Below are positions 49,152-62,500 of a DNA stretch of 64,000 nucleotides, piece by piece. The stretch covers positions 3,518,501 through 3,582,500 of the forward strand of contig CM028888.1 in the NCBI GenBank assembly GCA_016801885.1. The letters are read 5' to 3'. The DNA is from Toxotes chatareus (Eukaryota > Chordata > Actinopteri > Toxotidae). The position numbers were made by a program, and so were the translations under genes. Positions within the stretch are counted from its first letter, which is position 1. Every line of letters starts with the position of its first letter. The notes under the pieces are model-generated. The model was not told where the DNA came from. It was given only the letters and a program-made list of their open reading frames with translations, and ran no database searches.

Positions 49152-51367
49152 GTTTATTCAACGTGTTGAATGTTATCTATGCTATGGAGTGAACAGTGGA
49201 GCTGTTGTTTGGCATTTTGATGAGTCAGTCAGCGTGGGGAGGGGCTAAGAGAGGGCACAAAGGTCATGTGTAACAAATACCACAGAGGCCAAAGTAACAG
49301 GTGCTCTAGAGGTGGACAGGATTTTATGGGTATTTTCTTTTTGGGACTATCCAGACCTCCTGGAGGACTGCAGCAGATGATTTAGTGGTTTTGTCGATAA
49401 AGTAATGGATTATAAGTACATCCCCTGTCGTCAGTATGACTAAAATGGTAAGTAATGACAAATGTGTACAACATTTTTCATATACATAAAGTGTACTAAC
49501 AAAATAGGGAGACTTGTGGATTGATTTATGGTGATTTATGAGCATAAACTAAACAGTATAAACACAAGCGAGGACATCATCTTACAAAGGGATGTTTTTA
49601 ATCAATATACTGATGTATTGAAAATATTAGATATTAGAAATGCATTTAAATTACAACAATATACAAAACATGCTATCTAAAAACATACTATACACTTTCC
49701 TGACAGATGTTTAGTCAGAAATGTAAGACAAAATTGAAGTTTATTCACATTATTTAAATATTCATCAACTCTCAGAAACACAAATTGTTATGAACATTCA
49801 GACTCTTGAGGTATTTAAAAATGCAAATGACCATGCCCTTCATGAACACAGAGATGGAAGTGTCTGCACTTTTGACAGAGAAAGAATGCAATGCAAATAT
49901 TACACTAGTATACTGTTGAAGGATAAACAGTAAATTATCAGCTGGAGGGGAACATAAAGTCAAACATGATTTGTGCAGGAGAACATTAAGATTCAACAGT
50001 AAAAGCTTTGGTCATCTAAACTCAAACAGTATCAGAATCACAGTGCTAACAGTGAAACCCAGTTCTCTTTAAGTTGTGTTTACATATCAAGTGTACTATG
50101 AAAACTTAAAGTGTAAAGTTTTGACAACTGTGCAAAGTACACCCGAAATCAAACTAAGACAGACCAAACCCATAAAACATTGTTTCACTTCACCTTTAAT
50201 TCACTTTGCTTCAAAACTCCTTTCTTGGGATTTCAAAGATTCTAACGTACTGTAAAGTAGCTGAAATTATGTCATAAAATTAGTTATTGTTCCTTAACAG
50301 TAATACATGTATTTTCTAGGAATGTCACTTGGACCTTTGGCATTGAGAAAACGTCTTCTGTCTCACTTTGTGCACTTATGTTAACTTATAGCCAGTGAAT
50401 ATAAAAAGGACTTTCATTGAACGGGCCTGACAGAAACAACAACAAATATACCTGGAAGCACCCTGCTTGCAAAACTGAAGATATTTATTGAAACTTCTGA
50501 TGTTCATAAATCAACCAAACTGCATAGGGACAATTACAAATTTAAGTTGCTATAGTGTCTTACTTATCTGCTTTTAAAAACCACTTCTATCTTTGTTCTG
50601 TAGTTACACTTTGGTTAAGCTGTGTGCATTTCAAGTTTCAATATTTTTATGTTTTGCAACCAAAGTGCTTCCAGCTATTTTCATATTGTTTCCCATTTGG
50701 TGTAGTTTCATGTAAACTAGTGATGCAGTGAGTTACAGTCTTTGAAGAAGAAATGCTTCATTTCAGCAGTAACACTTGGTTACATACACTTCATCTGTAG
50801 TGCTGTGCTTCTGACAGTCTTCATATGAAAAAACATTTGGCAAAACTCAAGTACAGGTATATTTATAAGCGTTACATATGCTTAAATCTGTCATGATAAC
50901 AATACAAAAAAATTGAGTTGAACTGAAATTTTACTGAATTTTAAGTTCTGGCTTATTCTGTTGGTACTGTAATTTGATTGGTATGATATCTATGCAATCT
51001 GTAAGGTACACAAAGATCTGATCTGAATCACGGACGTAACACACAAATTGCTGAAGTTTGAAAACTACCTGCAGCTGCAAGTTTTGACACTCATCACTTA
51101 TCATTTGCTGTTGCCACAACTTGAACCATGAAAGAGAAAACTAAAACCAAAAAAAAACTAACATTACAAAACAGTGGCTTTAAACTCTTCATAGTCATCA
51201 GTCGCATTCTGACACATGAACAGTACAAGTCATTACTGGACTTAATGTGCTGCCTTTGTAAATGTTAATGACAAAAGGAGAAAATAATCTATTTATCCTG
51301 GTATTATTCACACAGACACAGAATAAAAAGTGTGCTCTGGTGAATGTGGCCTGTCTCCACCTCACTG
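49152..51367 (-). other. Region between the satellite and aqp11, probably including the aqp11 3' UTR
   Basis: AT-rich unique-looking sequence with no coding exon on either strand. On the minus strand, poly(A)-signal complements TTTATT occur at 50484-50489 and 49740-49745, so an aqp11 3' UTR of 0.9 to 1.6 kb is plausible. Nothing recognisable was seen at 49152-49740. Confidence 0.45.
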
Positions 51368-53551
51368 CTACTGTGTCTTCTGTTTCTGGACAGCAGGGAC
51401 ATCCAGCCCGATGGTACTTTTTCCAGAGAGGAAGGGGATAATCTTCTCAAACAGAAGGATGCAGCTTGCCACACCTGGGACCACATGTGGAAAACACAGG
51501 AGGTTATTATCGTGGACATATGAGAGCCGGTATGAATCATTAAAAACAAATAAAAATGACCAATGTAGAGGACAGCCATCCTTACATACAACATAACACT
51601 GCCTATGAGCATGGTACATGTGTGGTCTCATGTAAAGTAGCTATGGTCCCTGTGTGTTACCGTCTGTTGTAACAGTAACAAAGGAGGACTGAGGACTTCA
51701 TTGACAACACACAGAAAATATGTCGCATGACCACTCCCAAAGACCACAAATGTGCCTATTGGCACCTTACCCAGGATTGGTCCTAGCCAGTAGACAAAGC
51801 AGTACTCTATGTAAGTGTGGCCGCTGCAGGGGAACTGGATGGAGAAGGCCAGGACAGGGTTAAAAACAGCTCCTGAAATGCTTCCACCTGCAGAGAGGCA
51901 GAGGAACAACAGAGTCAGGTCTGAAACATGAAACAGAAACCATGTGACTGATTCTCTTCATCTTTGAAGAAGCTGATGGTAACAAAGATCCAGATTACTG
52001 GGGGTGGTTAATTGGTCCAATTTCCTGATTCGATTCGATTACGATTATCGAGGTCTTGATTCGATTGCTAATCGATTATTGAGTTTCCATTTGACAACAG
52101 TAACCCAAAATACACCATTGCACCATTTTTTAAAAAACACAGGCAGCTGCTGAATTACCCAACTTCTCTTTTATTGAGAAACATCTCTTTCACTATTGCG
52201 AGAGGCGGGGTACACCCTGGAGTGGTCGCCAGTCAATCGCAGGGCCGACACGCATAGACAGCTAACCATTGGAGCTGGATGGATTGGTTGGTTGCCGGTT
52301 AGTCAACAGCTCCGCTTTACTTTTAAATCCTGTATGACAGCCGGTAACTGGAGAGTTATAGCTGTGTATTACAATAAAAAAATCGTTCTTTGGAAATTTA
52401 ATCAATAATCAATTTTTGTCACCACCCATACAGATTACACAAGATTTTTTGGAGCAACACAACCACCAAAAGTATGGTCTCAAACTGAGGAGGCTATAAA
52501 GTGTAACAGAGATGTATTAAAACTTGTCCCACAAACCAAATCCCATACAGAAAACGTGGGGATTTGGGGCCCCAGATCCAGCCTTACCTATTGAGTGGTT
52601 AACATAATCACTGATAACTGACCAGTGATCTCTGTCTGTGCCTATCATTTAGATTTCACTGGTCCCAGCACCAGTGAAACTTTTTTTTTTCTCAAAATTT
52701 AAACTTGATTAATCCGGAAAATACTTGGCGGATTAATGGCAACTAGAATGGCCATTAATCTGCGTTGTTTGACATTAATCTGCGTTCTGCAGCCTAGTTT
52801 GAGAGACATGCCATTAAATTTAATTTGATTTAATGTAATATTGTGGTCCTCTCAGGTCCTGTATTGGTTTGTTTGTGTGTATGTGTGTGTTGTGCAAAAC
52901 AGAATTAAACAAAATCCCATAATCCTCCCTTTCAGCTCAGGTGGGATTTATTAACACACCTGTGTAAACCAGAGCGGTGATGACAGCAGCGATGCAGTGA
53001 GGTCGGAGTTTCTCGTCCACTTTGTGGACATGTATGGCCGCAGCCTGGACTATGAACGCGCAGGCCAGCTCCACGGCCGCGGCCTCCAGCAAAGTCCCAC
53101 CGAGTGGGTCAAAGCATCTGAACCCAAACTTCTGGTGCCGGAGGTGGATGTCGGAGAAACCCAGCGACCACACTGAAGCTGCGAAGAACTGCGCGGCGAC
53201 CGCAGCTCCGAACTGGCATGCTATGAGGACGGCGGCCGCCTTGCCGTTGCTGGTCCCGCGGCAAAAGCTCTCCAAAGCCCCGGTGGGGTTACACATCGCT
53301 CCCCGGAAAGTTAGAAGGTGGACGACCGTCATTGTGTAGGTGAGGGTTAGGCTGACCGGCAGCTCTAACCGGGCCGTTTCGCCCAGCAGTTTGAGTTCAT
53401 GAGTGCAGCAGCAGAGCTGGAAGGTGGACGCCGCTTCCAGAAGGTAAATCCAATAAGCTCCAGGGAACAGACGCGCTGCCGTCCGGCGGCTCACTTCGCT
53501 GAGGAGCACTGCAGCTCCCAACACCGCCAAGGAGACCCCCAGGTCAGTCAT
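51368..53551 (-). CDS. aqp11: Aquaporin-11, complete, 3 exons, 271 aa
   Basis: Unorthodox (superaquaporin-type) channel, from family knowledge found in intracellular/ER membranes and linked to water, glycerol and peroxide passage. Exons on the minus strand: 53551-52960, 51887-51771 and 51474-51368. Borders are AG/GT with matching phases; total 816 nt, giving 271 residues, the same length I recall for human AQP11. Exon 1 encodes the first half with FRGAMCNPTGALE, so the first pore motif is NPT (residues 88-90). Exon 2 gives GGSISGAVFNPVLAFS, so the second motif is NPV (207-209) where NPA is expected. Exon 3 ends IIPFLSGKSTIGLDVPAV plus a short polar tail. Hydrophobic segments alternate along the whole protein. 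The open frames running past the exon 1 and exon 2 donors are intron read-through. It lies convergent to rsf1 across the satellite and divergent from gdpd4. Confidence 0.94.
52010..52430. repeat. Dispersed repeat in aqp11 intron 1
   Basis: Contains a GATTCGATTCGATTACGATT / AATCGATTATTGAG stretch (52030-52083) and a reverse-like counterpart near 52375-52420 (AATCGTTC... AATCAATAATCAATTT). The core GGCGGGGTACACCCTGGAGT (about 52204-52224) with GTCGCCAGTCAATCGCAGGG is widespread in fish genomes by my recollection. The terminal inverted AATCGATT character suggests a non-autonomous DNA element. Family not named. Confidence 0.5.
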
Positions 53552-56494
53552 TCTTCCAGCTGTTCAGCGTCAGACCGACGGGTTGACTTCAAAGTACACA
53601 GCGTTCCTCCTGATGGGTTTAACTTTACTTAAAATCCCTCCTCCTCGGCGTCAAAGTCCAGTTGCTCCACGCTGTTACCGCTACCGCGTCAAGTCAGTCA
53701 CCGTGGAACAGGAAACCGGGTGGGGTAGCCTTCAAAATAAAAGGGGTGTTGTTGTTAGGTGTTGTTTCCACTTTATCAAGCCAGACGAGCCGTTTCCAAT
53801 TTTTATGCCAAATTAAACTAAGCCAAGTTAAACTTCCCTTAAGTTTCATAGACGCAATGTTGCTAATAATACGTTGCAACACGCCGTCAACCAGGTTTTA
53901 TTCTGTAAGCTGTAAGAGGAAATAGGGGTATTTATTTTGAAGTGCTCGATGCTTGATCCTGTTTGGGGCAGTACGGATTGGGAGTGACTGGCTCAGGGAG
54001 GATGAAAACATTCCTGCAGTTGCAGGTTTGACAACTTTGTTTTTTTCCAGAGAGGGATCAGCAAGATGCGCGAAACGCACTTATTAATGATAATAGTAAT
54101 GACTTCTACAAATGACTGAGAGTCTCAATACTTTTGATGGGCAGAATTTTTATCAAAGTGGTCTGAATACTTTGTTATCGCTGTGCAGTTAGAATAGTAT
54201 AGAGTCTAAAAACTATATGTAAAATAAGATGAGATATAATTTACGGGGGCACTCCACTGATTTTACTCACCATGAGGAGTGCTTACACAGCTGATGTGAC
54301 AGATGTGGACATTTATCAGTCTAATAAAAGACACTCATGTTACACTATGGTTAAGCAGAGCTCAGGGAGAAACGGTGACTTGACCAGTTTCTCACAAGCC
54401 CATTAACAAAGCAATGTGATGATAAACGGCGGAGAAAAGGTCAAACAAAGAGTATTCACACTTATATTCTGACGGAGCTCAGTACAGTTTACATGTGCTG
54501 GCCCTTTTTTTTTCTCCCAACTGTTATTTTGCTGCTTCCATGGAAACGTTAGTAAATACTGAATTTTGCTGGGTTGTGTGGAAGTCTGAGTTGTTGATGA
54601 AACTGTCTGTGTTCATTTAAGTCAACAGCTCTTACGTTTGTTATTACGCAGTTTTAACATTAGAAAAAGGATTTCCAGTGACCTCACTTTTTTTTTTTCG
54701 TGACCTGTGTGTCTTATTGATCTTAGTGCAAACCAGAATCCCTTTTGACCTGGACTCACCTGGTGATGCAATGTGTTGGCATCACCGTGACAACAGGTGG
54801 CAGTCAGTGATACAGAGGGGTGCTGCAGGGCATCAGCAGGAACAAACGTGAAGCAGAAATTAATTTGCAATGTACTGATTTCCGCGATAACTTTCAAAAT
54901 AAAGCTATATTGCGCTTTAAATTTCATTGTTTTTGTTGCATTTGTTTTGAATATACCTTTCCAAATTAAATGATGTTATCATTTTCATACACAGTCACAA
55001 ATGAGTAAATACTGATGATTATTTGTTTTGGGTTTCCTCACGAGACGTCGCGCGTGCTTTGTAATTAGTCATGTAAAAGTGGAAAACAAAAGGTCAAATT
55101 AAAGCTAAAATACTATTTGTAGATATTTCATCACATTATGTCTGTTTATATTAACCGAACGTGTTCAATTTCTGCTCGAGCGTAAAAAATGTTTTGATGC
55201 TATATTTTTGAAGCTTAAAGTGTTTTACTTCCTCTGTCCGAGTAGGTAAATCTGGTTGACTTCACACAACCACATTCACCGAGGCCTTTGGGGCCACTTG
55301 CTCTTGACGATAACCGGCGAAGGTCTGCGCGCCGCGGCTTGTTCTCTGCCGTTCACCGGGAGTGAGAACCGTCCTGGCGGTAGGATAACAGCATGTTGAT
55401 ACTGAGATAATATGCGGTGACAGCGGAGATACCGACGCTGATTTGACATCGATGTGTTTTCATTGAGGTTCAGCTTCACGCTTTAGCTCTAACCGGGTCT
55501 CAATAGGTCCCGTTTTTTTTTTCTTCTCTGCCTATGGTGTTACCAAACCGCGTTAGAAAAACCTGTCATTTTGAGATGATCGTGCCGCTTGCCAAGACAG
55601 ATTGATGACTATACTTGATTTGCAGTGTTTACGAATTATACGTCCCCAGGCTTCAGTTCAGCTCACATACAAGACACGATTGAAGCTGCAAACCAGATGT
55701 GGAAATTAATTTTTCAAATTAATAAAACGTTTAACGATCACGTGTGTCCGGAATTTGCCAGCACAATGGCAGTTTTTTAATCTTTAGTCCCGTTCTGTTG
55801 ATGCCGATAAGCAAGGCAGCACTGAAGTGTTAGATAATTCAAAATAACTGACCTGTTGACGGTCCCCGTAATACTTTATTCCAACTGATAAAACCATTTT
55901 CATGTCAGTCTTATCTTGCTGCTTTATTACGGATTATTATGTCTTGTGGATATTTTCTGGGTGTTGTTTTGTGTACAACAGGTGTCACCACTACTTAATT
56001 TAATTGCATTCAAATTGTCATTTTAATTCACACAGAAATTGGTCATTCAGGGACTCACCTGGCTGAGCTGTCCTTTGTTGCCCAGCAAAGATAATGACCT
56101 GAGACAGAGAAGAGCTGCCATATCTGAAGAAGCCTGAGGGGGAAGGACAAAAAAAAGAACTGATGAGGTCTGGGTAAATCTGAACCTCTATTTATCAGAA
56201 ACTGCAGCAGAGCTGCCGGGAATTTATTTCTGATGACCTTCAGTGTAAAAGAAAAAAACAACAACAGTGAAGACAGTTTACAAAAACAGTTTGGGAATTT
56301 TTGGCTTTGAGTTTTGACATTTCCTGTTGAGACTTGGTAACTGAGGCTGGCTGTTGTAGGGAATCCTGGATTTAAAGCTGTTTTTTTTTTTTGTATATTG
56401 TTTTTGTTTCCATTCTGCACAAAAACATTTTTACTGTATGAGTGTACTGTGGTGATGTTTCATTAAGGATGTTTGTTTGTTTTCTGTGTTTCAG
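53552..56494. other. Divergent intergenic region aqp11-gdpd4
   Basis: About 2.9 kb separate the two divergent coding starts. A CpG-richer patch around 55300-55400 (GGTCTGCGCGCCGCGG), ending in GGCG/GTAGGAT near 55377-55384, could be a non-coding first exon with its donor for gdpd4. This is inference. Sequence near 53690-53720 precedes the aqp11 start and may hold its promoter. No coding exon was found in the rest. Confidence 0.4.
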
Positions 56495-56539
56495 GTGTGT
56501 GTGAGCAGGACGGAGGGTGTACCTGGGTGTGTATGAGCC
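56495..56539 (+). other. gdpd4: 5' untranslated part of the first coding exon of gdpd4
   Basis: A strong acceptor (tttctgtgtttcag) ends at 56494, so transcription starts further left and an upstream non-coding exon exists. The GAGCCATGG context at 56535-56543 is a good Kozak start. Confidence 0.6.
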
Positions 56540-59500
56540 ATGGCGTCCACGTTGATCCAGCTGCAGTTCAGCCGGCTCCGTGGCCTTCGTGCCAAAGTGC
56601 TGCGGCGTTATGAACACCAGCCTTTAGTGTCTTGTCTGGCCGGTCTGTATGGCTGCCGATGGAGACGCTACGAGAGGAGCTGCACTCAGCCCGGAGACTG
56701 CTGCTGCAACAAGGTCAGACAAACATCCAAGATGTGTACACTGGCCACATCTGGTCCAGTCAGTGTCCTCAGTCCCTTAATGTCATGGCTGGATTAACCT
56801 AATAGGGGAAGTAACAATTTCTAAAATCTGAATATTTGTTGGTTTTCCCAGTTTTCTATGATAGTAAACTCAACATTTTTGCTTTTTTTGAGAGTTAGAC
56901 AAATCAAGATATTTAAATATGGTAATCCAACATTACTTAATATGATTGGTTTTTGATTAAATTTTAGTGCAGAAATAATGAATTACAATGACATGTTTAA
57001 GGAAACAGTCTTACCAAAATAAAAAGTCTACTATAAGAACTGACGCCTTTCACAAGGGGCCAAACAGAAACAGCCAACTAATGAATCCTTGTAGAACATA
57101 AATCATTGATGCAGGTTGGAAGGAGACAGAACAGATCAATAAAAACAGTGAAATATAATGATTTCTTTAAGGGCAGACAGTGTAATTATATCTCACTGTT
57201 TTATTGATTTTCACAGTTATTGTTGTTCAGCATCTTTTCCTCAGCGTCACCATCAATTTTTAGATTAGAAATGGTTTTCAGATAAGACAGGGCTTCAGTT
57301 AAATTCAGTGTAAAATGTCAGATCTTGTCATGTACTGAACTGATGCTGCGGTAAACGGCGCGCAGCGAGGCCAGAGCTCATGCTTCTAGAGCTGCGTCAT
57401 GGTTTTTACAGGCAGTGCAGTTAAGCCAGTAAAGAGCTTTCCTGCTTGAAGTCTTCTTTCTCCGTAGAGGTCAATGGTCAGTCTTCATCTCCATGGAAAC
57501 AAGGCTGTAAATGGAGGGAAAACAGAAAGAAATCTGTAATGATTTGTTTCTGTTGCCCACAGTTGGAAGGTGCCAGCTTTGCTCTGCTTGTGGCGGCTTT
57601 CTGCTTAACACTGGTGTTTCTCTACTTCTGGGGACAAGCAAAGAACGACTACAATGACTTTGATTGGTGGGTTGAGTAACACTTACCCTTATCATGCAGG
57701 CATAAGTGAGCATACAGTAGATTGCATGTCTAATCAATGCACACATAAACACCACTGTATCCATGACTGCGTTAACTAGAGGTAAAAGGGCTTGTTGACC
57801 ATTATTCACTCTCCATTAATCCTACTCTTTATAAAGTGTGCACAGTTTTTTATGCTAGAGTACCACCTGACTCCAGATTTTCTAATAATTAAACATTAAT
57901 TTAGAAAGATGTACATAGAAGTAAAAAAGATTAACCAGCTGCTGACAGTTACCTTGTCATCTTTTCAGAATACAGCAACTGAAGCTTCTTGTTTGGCCTG
58001 TGATCAAAATTCTGCTTAATAATTTATGATTAGTTGGAAGTAACTGACAGTGAAAACACCAAGTTTTTAGGAGATTGTCCTATTTAATCAAATAATTTGT
58101 TAAGAGAGCTTCAGTGATTTAACACTAAACATTCTGAAAGTCAGGGGATTCATTGCAGACAATTTAAAAATGACCAGTTCTCAAAAATAACTGCTGTTGA
58201 ACTTTTAGTTATCAGTCTATATCAGGCCTATACTGTATAGTCTTTCTCTGAAAAGTCAAGCCCTTGTTCATTTCATTTAAAAACTATTTTTTGCTCTTAG
58301 CTGTAGTAGAGCAGTGACAGGAAATGAGGAAGAGAAAGATGACGATGCAGGTTTTTCTCGTCCATGTTCTCATTATTAAATCGGTCAGCTTACCAATGTG
58401 GCAGTCTGTGGCAAACCATGGTGCATTTCTGTAACAGTTGGTTGACATCTCTTTGAAACTGATCAGTTTCCAGCTCATCTTCTCTGTTGACACTCAAAGA
58501 CTGTCTCTGTCTCTCTGCATGTGCTGGACTTCAGGCCTCCTGTTATATTCACTATAGTCCTTCATTATTAATCACTAAGTTTCTGTTTCCACCTGTGTAC
58601 CTGGACATCACTCTGGGTGTGCAGGTTTAACTTTGGGAACCTGGGCTTCTGGTTTCCCTGGTCTGTGGTGCTGCTGGTCATCGCTGCAGGCTTCTTCACC
58701 TACATCACGGTGCTCATGGTGAGACACAAACACAACACTGAGGGTTTAACTGGCAATTGGTTTGGTTTGGGATATCCACCACAGCATGTCTCTGTTTCAG
58801 TTCCAGTTCTTGGAGTCCAACAATTGTCTAAATCAAAGACCCTTGTTCGTCTGCTAAAGATCTGAATAAGTTTATCTGTCTGAAAACCAAGTTTCTTTTT
58901 GTGTCATGCTGTGAAAAGGTCGTTCTGTGGTGTGACTACTGCTGATGTTAAACTGAGACTTTATAACTCATCAGATTGAACTTGTCTGTTGCTCTTATTC
59001 CTCTCTGCAGCTGCTGGCTGTGTGTTTGCTGTCAGAGGGCCAGAAGCTGTATTTACACTGGAGTCACAAGGTAACGCTGCTGTGTCTCACCTCGCTTTTC
59101 CTTCGACGGCTGAATCACTGTATTTATTCAAAGTTTAATGTTTGCACTGACAGTTTCCAGAGTATTGTGGGTTTTAAGAGACTACAGCAGCTCTATGACT
59201 GACTCTATTCAGTGACAACATCACAGACACCTCATTATCCATTGTGTCCTTGGCAGATAATTGCTGTACTAAGACTTACAGCAAAAGTAATTCCCGTACT
59301 AAGACTTACAGCAAAAGTAATTCCCGTGCAAAGGTCACTGTGGTTCTGTTTTTACACTTCGTCAAACTCTGTTTCTGTTGAGCGATTGTACGATAAATAA
59401 AATACAGCTCCCATTAAGAAGTGGGTTTCCTGTTTACAAACAGCTGATGCTTGCGCAGCAGGAAGGGAGAAAACTTTAAACTGTAAATGTAACAACTTGC

Positions 59501-62500
59501 TGGAAACCCAGTTCCAGTTTAGAAGTAAATTTCCATTATTTCCAAAACATTTCTATAATTCCCACCACACTTTGAATTCCCCTGTAAACCCCTGCTGCTT
59601 CCATCAGAAGTTAAATTGTCAGTAAATGCCAGTGTGTCAGTTCCACTGGAACCAGAACAGAACCAGCACCATGTTTAACAGAACTTTGGGTCATTACACA
59701 TTTGTTTCATCAGCCCACACAACTTTGTTCCAAAAAACCCTGTCGGTTTCTTTTTGAGTTGTTGAAACAACACACAGCTGCCCAAGAGACATTTAGTAAC
59801 CAAGTGTCTAGTTACTTCTGCAATTTGGGGACTGTGTGTTAAAAGGGCTTTATCTCTCAAAGTAATTATTTCTATACTGATGTAAACTTACTCAAATAAA
59901 ACTGAGATTTAGCACTTTAATGTAGAATCCATTATTTTATATCAAACTGGGTCTGCAGAAAAATACATTCAGTCTGGACTGAATGTATTTTTCTGCAACA
60001 GATGTGAACGCATAGTGGTTTTTCCACAGGTGTAGAACTTTATTTTAATTTGCCCAAATTATAACTGGATCATATGTGGACTGATGACAGGTTTTCTCTT
60101 TGCCTTGCTGTCAGATCGGGATTCTGGTGAGCCTGACTTTCTCCGTCGTAGCCACCGCCGTCTTGTCCGACCTGTGGAGTAAAGAGTGGAAAACATTACT
60201 CCTTTCCTTTCAGGTGAGACTCTTCTTCTTCTTCTTCTCCTCCTCCTGACAACCCTCACTTTCTCTCTGTGTGGTTTCCACTAATGATGCCTGATTTTGT
60301 TTTGTGCCCTGACCAGGTCACAGCACCTTATTTACATGTGGGTGGAGTCTTACTGATGACAGTGCTCTCTTGGCCAATTGCTTTGCATTTCTTTCGCATG
60401 AACAGCAGAGGTGAGCTGCACAGTTTGATGTACAAACATACCTCCTGATCGTGACACAGAGTCTGAGTTTCCTCTGCTCTGTAAAGTTGTGCAATATATA
60501 TGTAGTGTTTACAAAAGTTGTATGTGGCTGTTTTCATTTAAAAAATTAAATACTGCAGTGAGGGGATCTGGTTGGTCCTGATTTTACAATATCTGCTGCT
60601 GAATTTTGTTGCCAAACCGTGTGTTTGTGTTTCAGTGAGGCGTGGCCTGATCATTGGGGTGTACGTGACCGTCCTGTCGGCCCTCTACTTGGTGCCCCTC
60701 GGTTTGTATTCTCCTTGTATCAAAGAGAAGCAGACCCTGGGCCCCGCACCGGCCCTCATCGGCCACAGAGGAGCACCCATGGTGAGCAGGAACCAATCAT
60801 CAAAATACATTACTACCCAGTTACAGTTGTCTTATCAAGCTGTTTTCCTTACATTGCACTTGTCCCCTGAAAAGAATCAGGAACATTAAGAAAATGGGAA
60901 ATTGTATAGAAATGTACACAACAAATTTTAGTCAGGACTAGAGCTGCAACTAACAGTTAATATTCTTGTTAATATTCTTCAAACTATTCTGAAAAAGTTA
61001 CATCTTTTCAGACAAGGGGAATGACCTGCCGTTTTTAACTCTGGATACAAGACAAGATCCTGTGCAAAGCAATGAAATCTGAAACATTTCCTCAGACACT
61101 CAGTGTGAGCCAGGGAACGCTTCTCACGTCCTTCCTGTATTAGCTGTTTGGAGCCCAGAGACCGTGCTTCTGGTTTCACTCTGAGCACTGTTCTAGAAAA
61201 CAGCACTTGCAAAATGTTTGCTCTAAGAAATGTGCATTTTAACTACAGTTTATACACCGACAACGGCTACAAGCTGCTGCGTCCGCTGCATGTGAATGTA
61301 CTGATGGTCTACTGATTGACATTGTAACTTGCAGCTTGCTCCAGAAAACACACTGATGTCATTTGAGAAGGCGGTGGAGGCAGGAAGTAAAGGCCTGGAG
61401 ACGGATGTCACCATCAGGTCAGTCAGCAGCCGACTGGGAAAAATTTGAATGTGGCATTTGATATTTGGTCAAACTAGAATTTTGGCTTATTTCAGATACT
61501 CATTCTGATGTGGAACGTGCTTTTCTAAACTGAGACCTGGTTTAATTATGATAGATGTTAAATAGATGCACTGCATTGATACAAGTGAACACTGTTGCCT
61601 TGTCATGGTTGCAGTTTTGATGGGGTGCCCTTCCTGATGCATGACCGCACCCTGCGACGGACCACCGACATCCACGAGGTGTTCCCCAACCGGACGGACA
61701 CCCCAGCGGCCATGTTCACCTGGGCTGAACTGGAGAGCCTGAACGCCGGGGCCTGGTTCCTGTCTGTGAGTCACACAAGCTGAGTTACACACAGTAGAAA
61801 ATAAACAGCAATGCTCTCTATATTGACTTTGTCTGCTCCGCACTGATATTACACAACCATTTTAACAGGCTGAACAATAGTCAGTTAGCTGATTGGTAAA
61901 AAATTGAGCAAATTCTTCATCACAGTAATACCACAGTACCACACAATAATCAGAGAGCAGATGAAGAACATATTAGCCAGCATGTTACATCACCGATTTA
62001 ATTGGGTATCGATGGCCGTCTCTTCCAGCACAATCCGTTTGGCACAGCTGGTTCTCTGGGAGCCGAGGACCGACAGCGGGCGGGGAACCAGTCTGTGTGC
62101 AGCCTGCAGGCCTTCCTCCAGCTGGCAGCTCACACGGGCAAACTGGTGATCTTTGACCTCTACCGTCCACCCAGGGGTCACCCTTACAGGGATACCTGGA
62201 TCCAACGCACGCTGGAGGTCGTCCAGAATGAGTCTTCCATTCAGTCCTCACAAGTGAGATACTCCTTTATTCCAGCAGGAGTAGATGTCTGTAAAACGTA
62301 AACTTCAGTAAATTACATCCTGTGACAAAACAAGTGATACTAAGATCAAAAGGAGGATAATGGTGTGACACATTTATGTTTACATTTTGTACTAGTGAAT
62401 TTTTATACAGTAAAAGCAAATAAGTTTACTTCCCTTGTTTAGAGGCGATGTCTCATCAGACTCAGTTATAAAATCTTGGAATTTAACAGCATAGTTTGAC

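Larger units (their letters stand above)
59071..60114 (+). other. gdpd4: gdpd4 intron 4, with a 30-bp tandem duplication and a long perfect inverted repeat
   Basis: 1044-bp intron. Two separate local structures, at 59266-59327 and 59954-59997, are listed on their own. The rest is unremarkable. Confidence 0.6.

Noticed and set aside
54622..54927. 101-codon minus-strand open frame between aqp11 and gdpd4
   Set aside because: No domain, no splice-consistent neighbours and mixed AT-rich composition.
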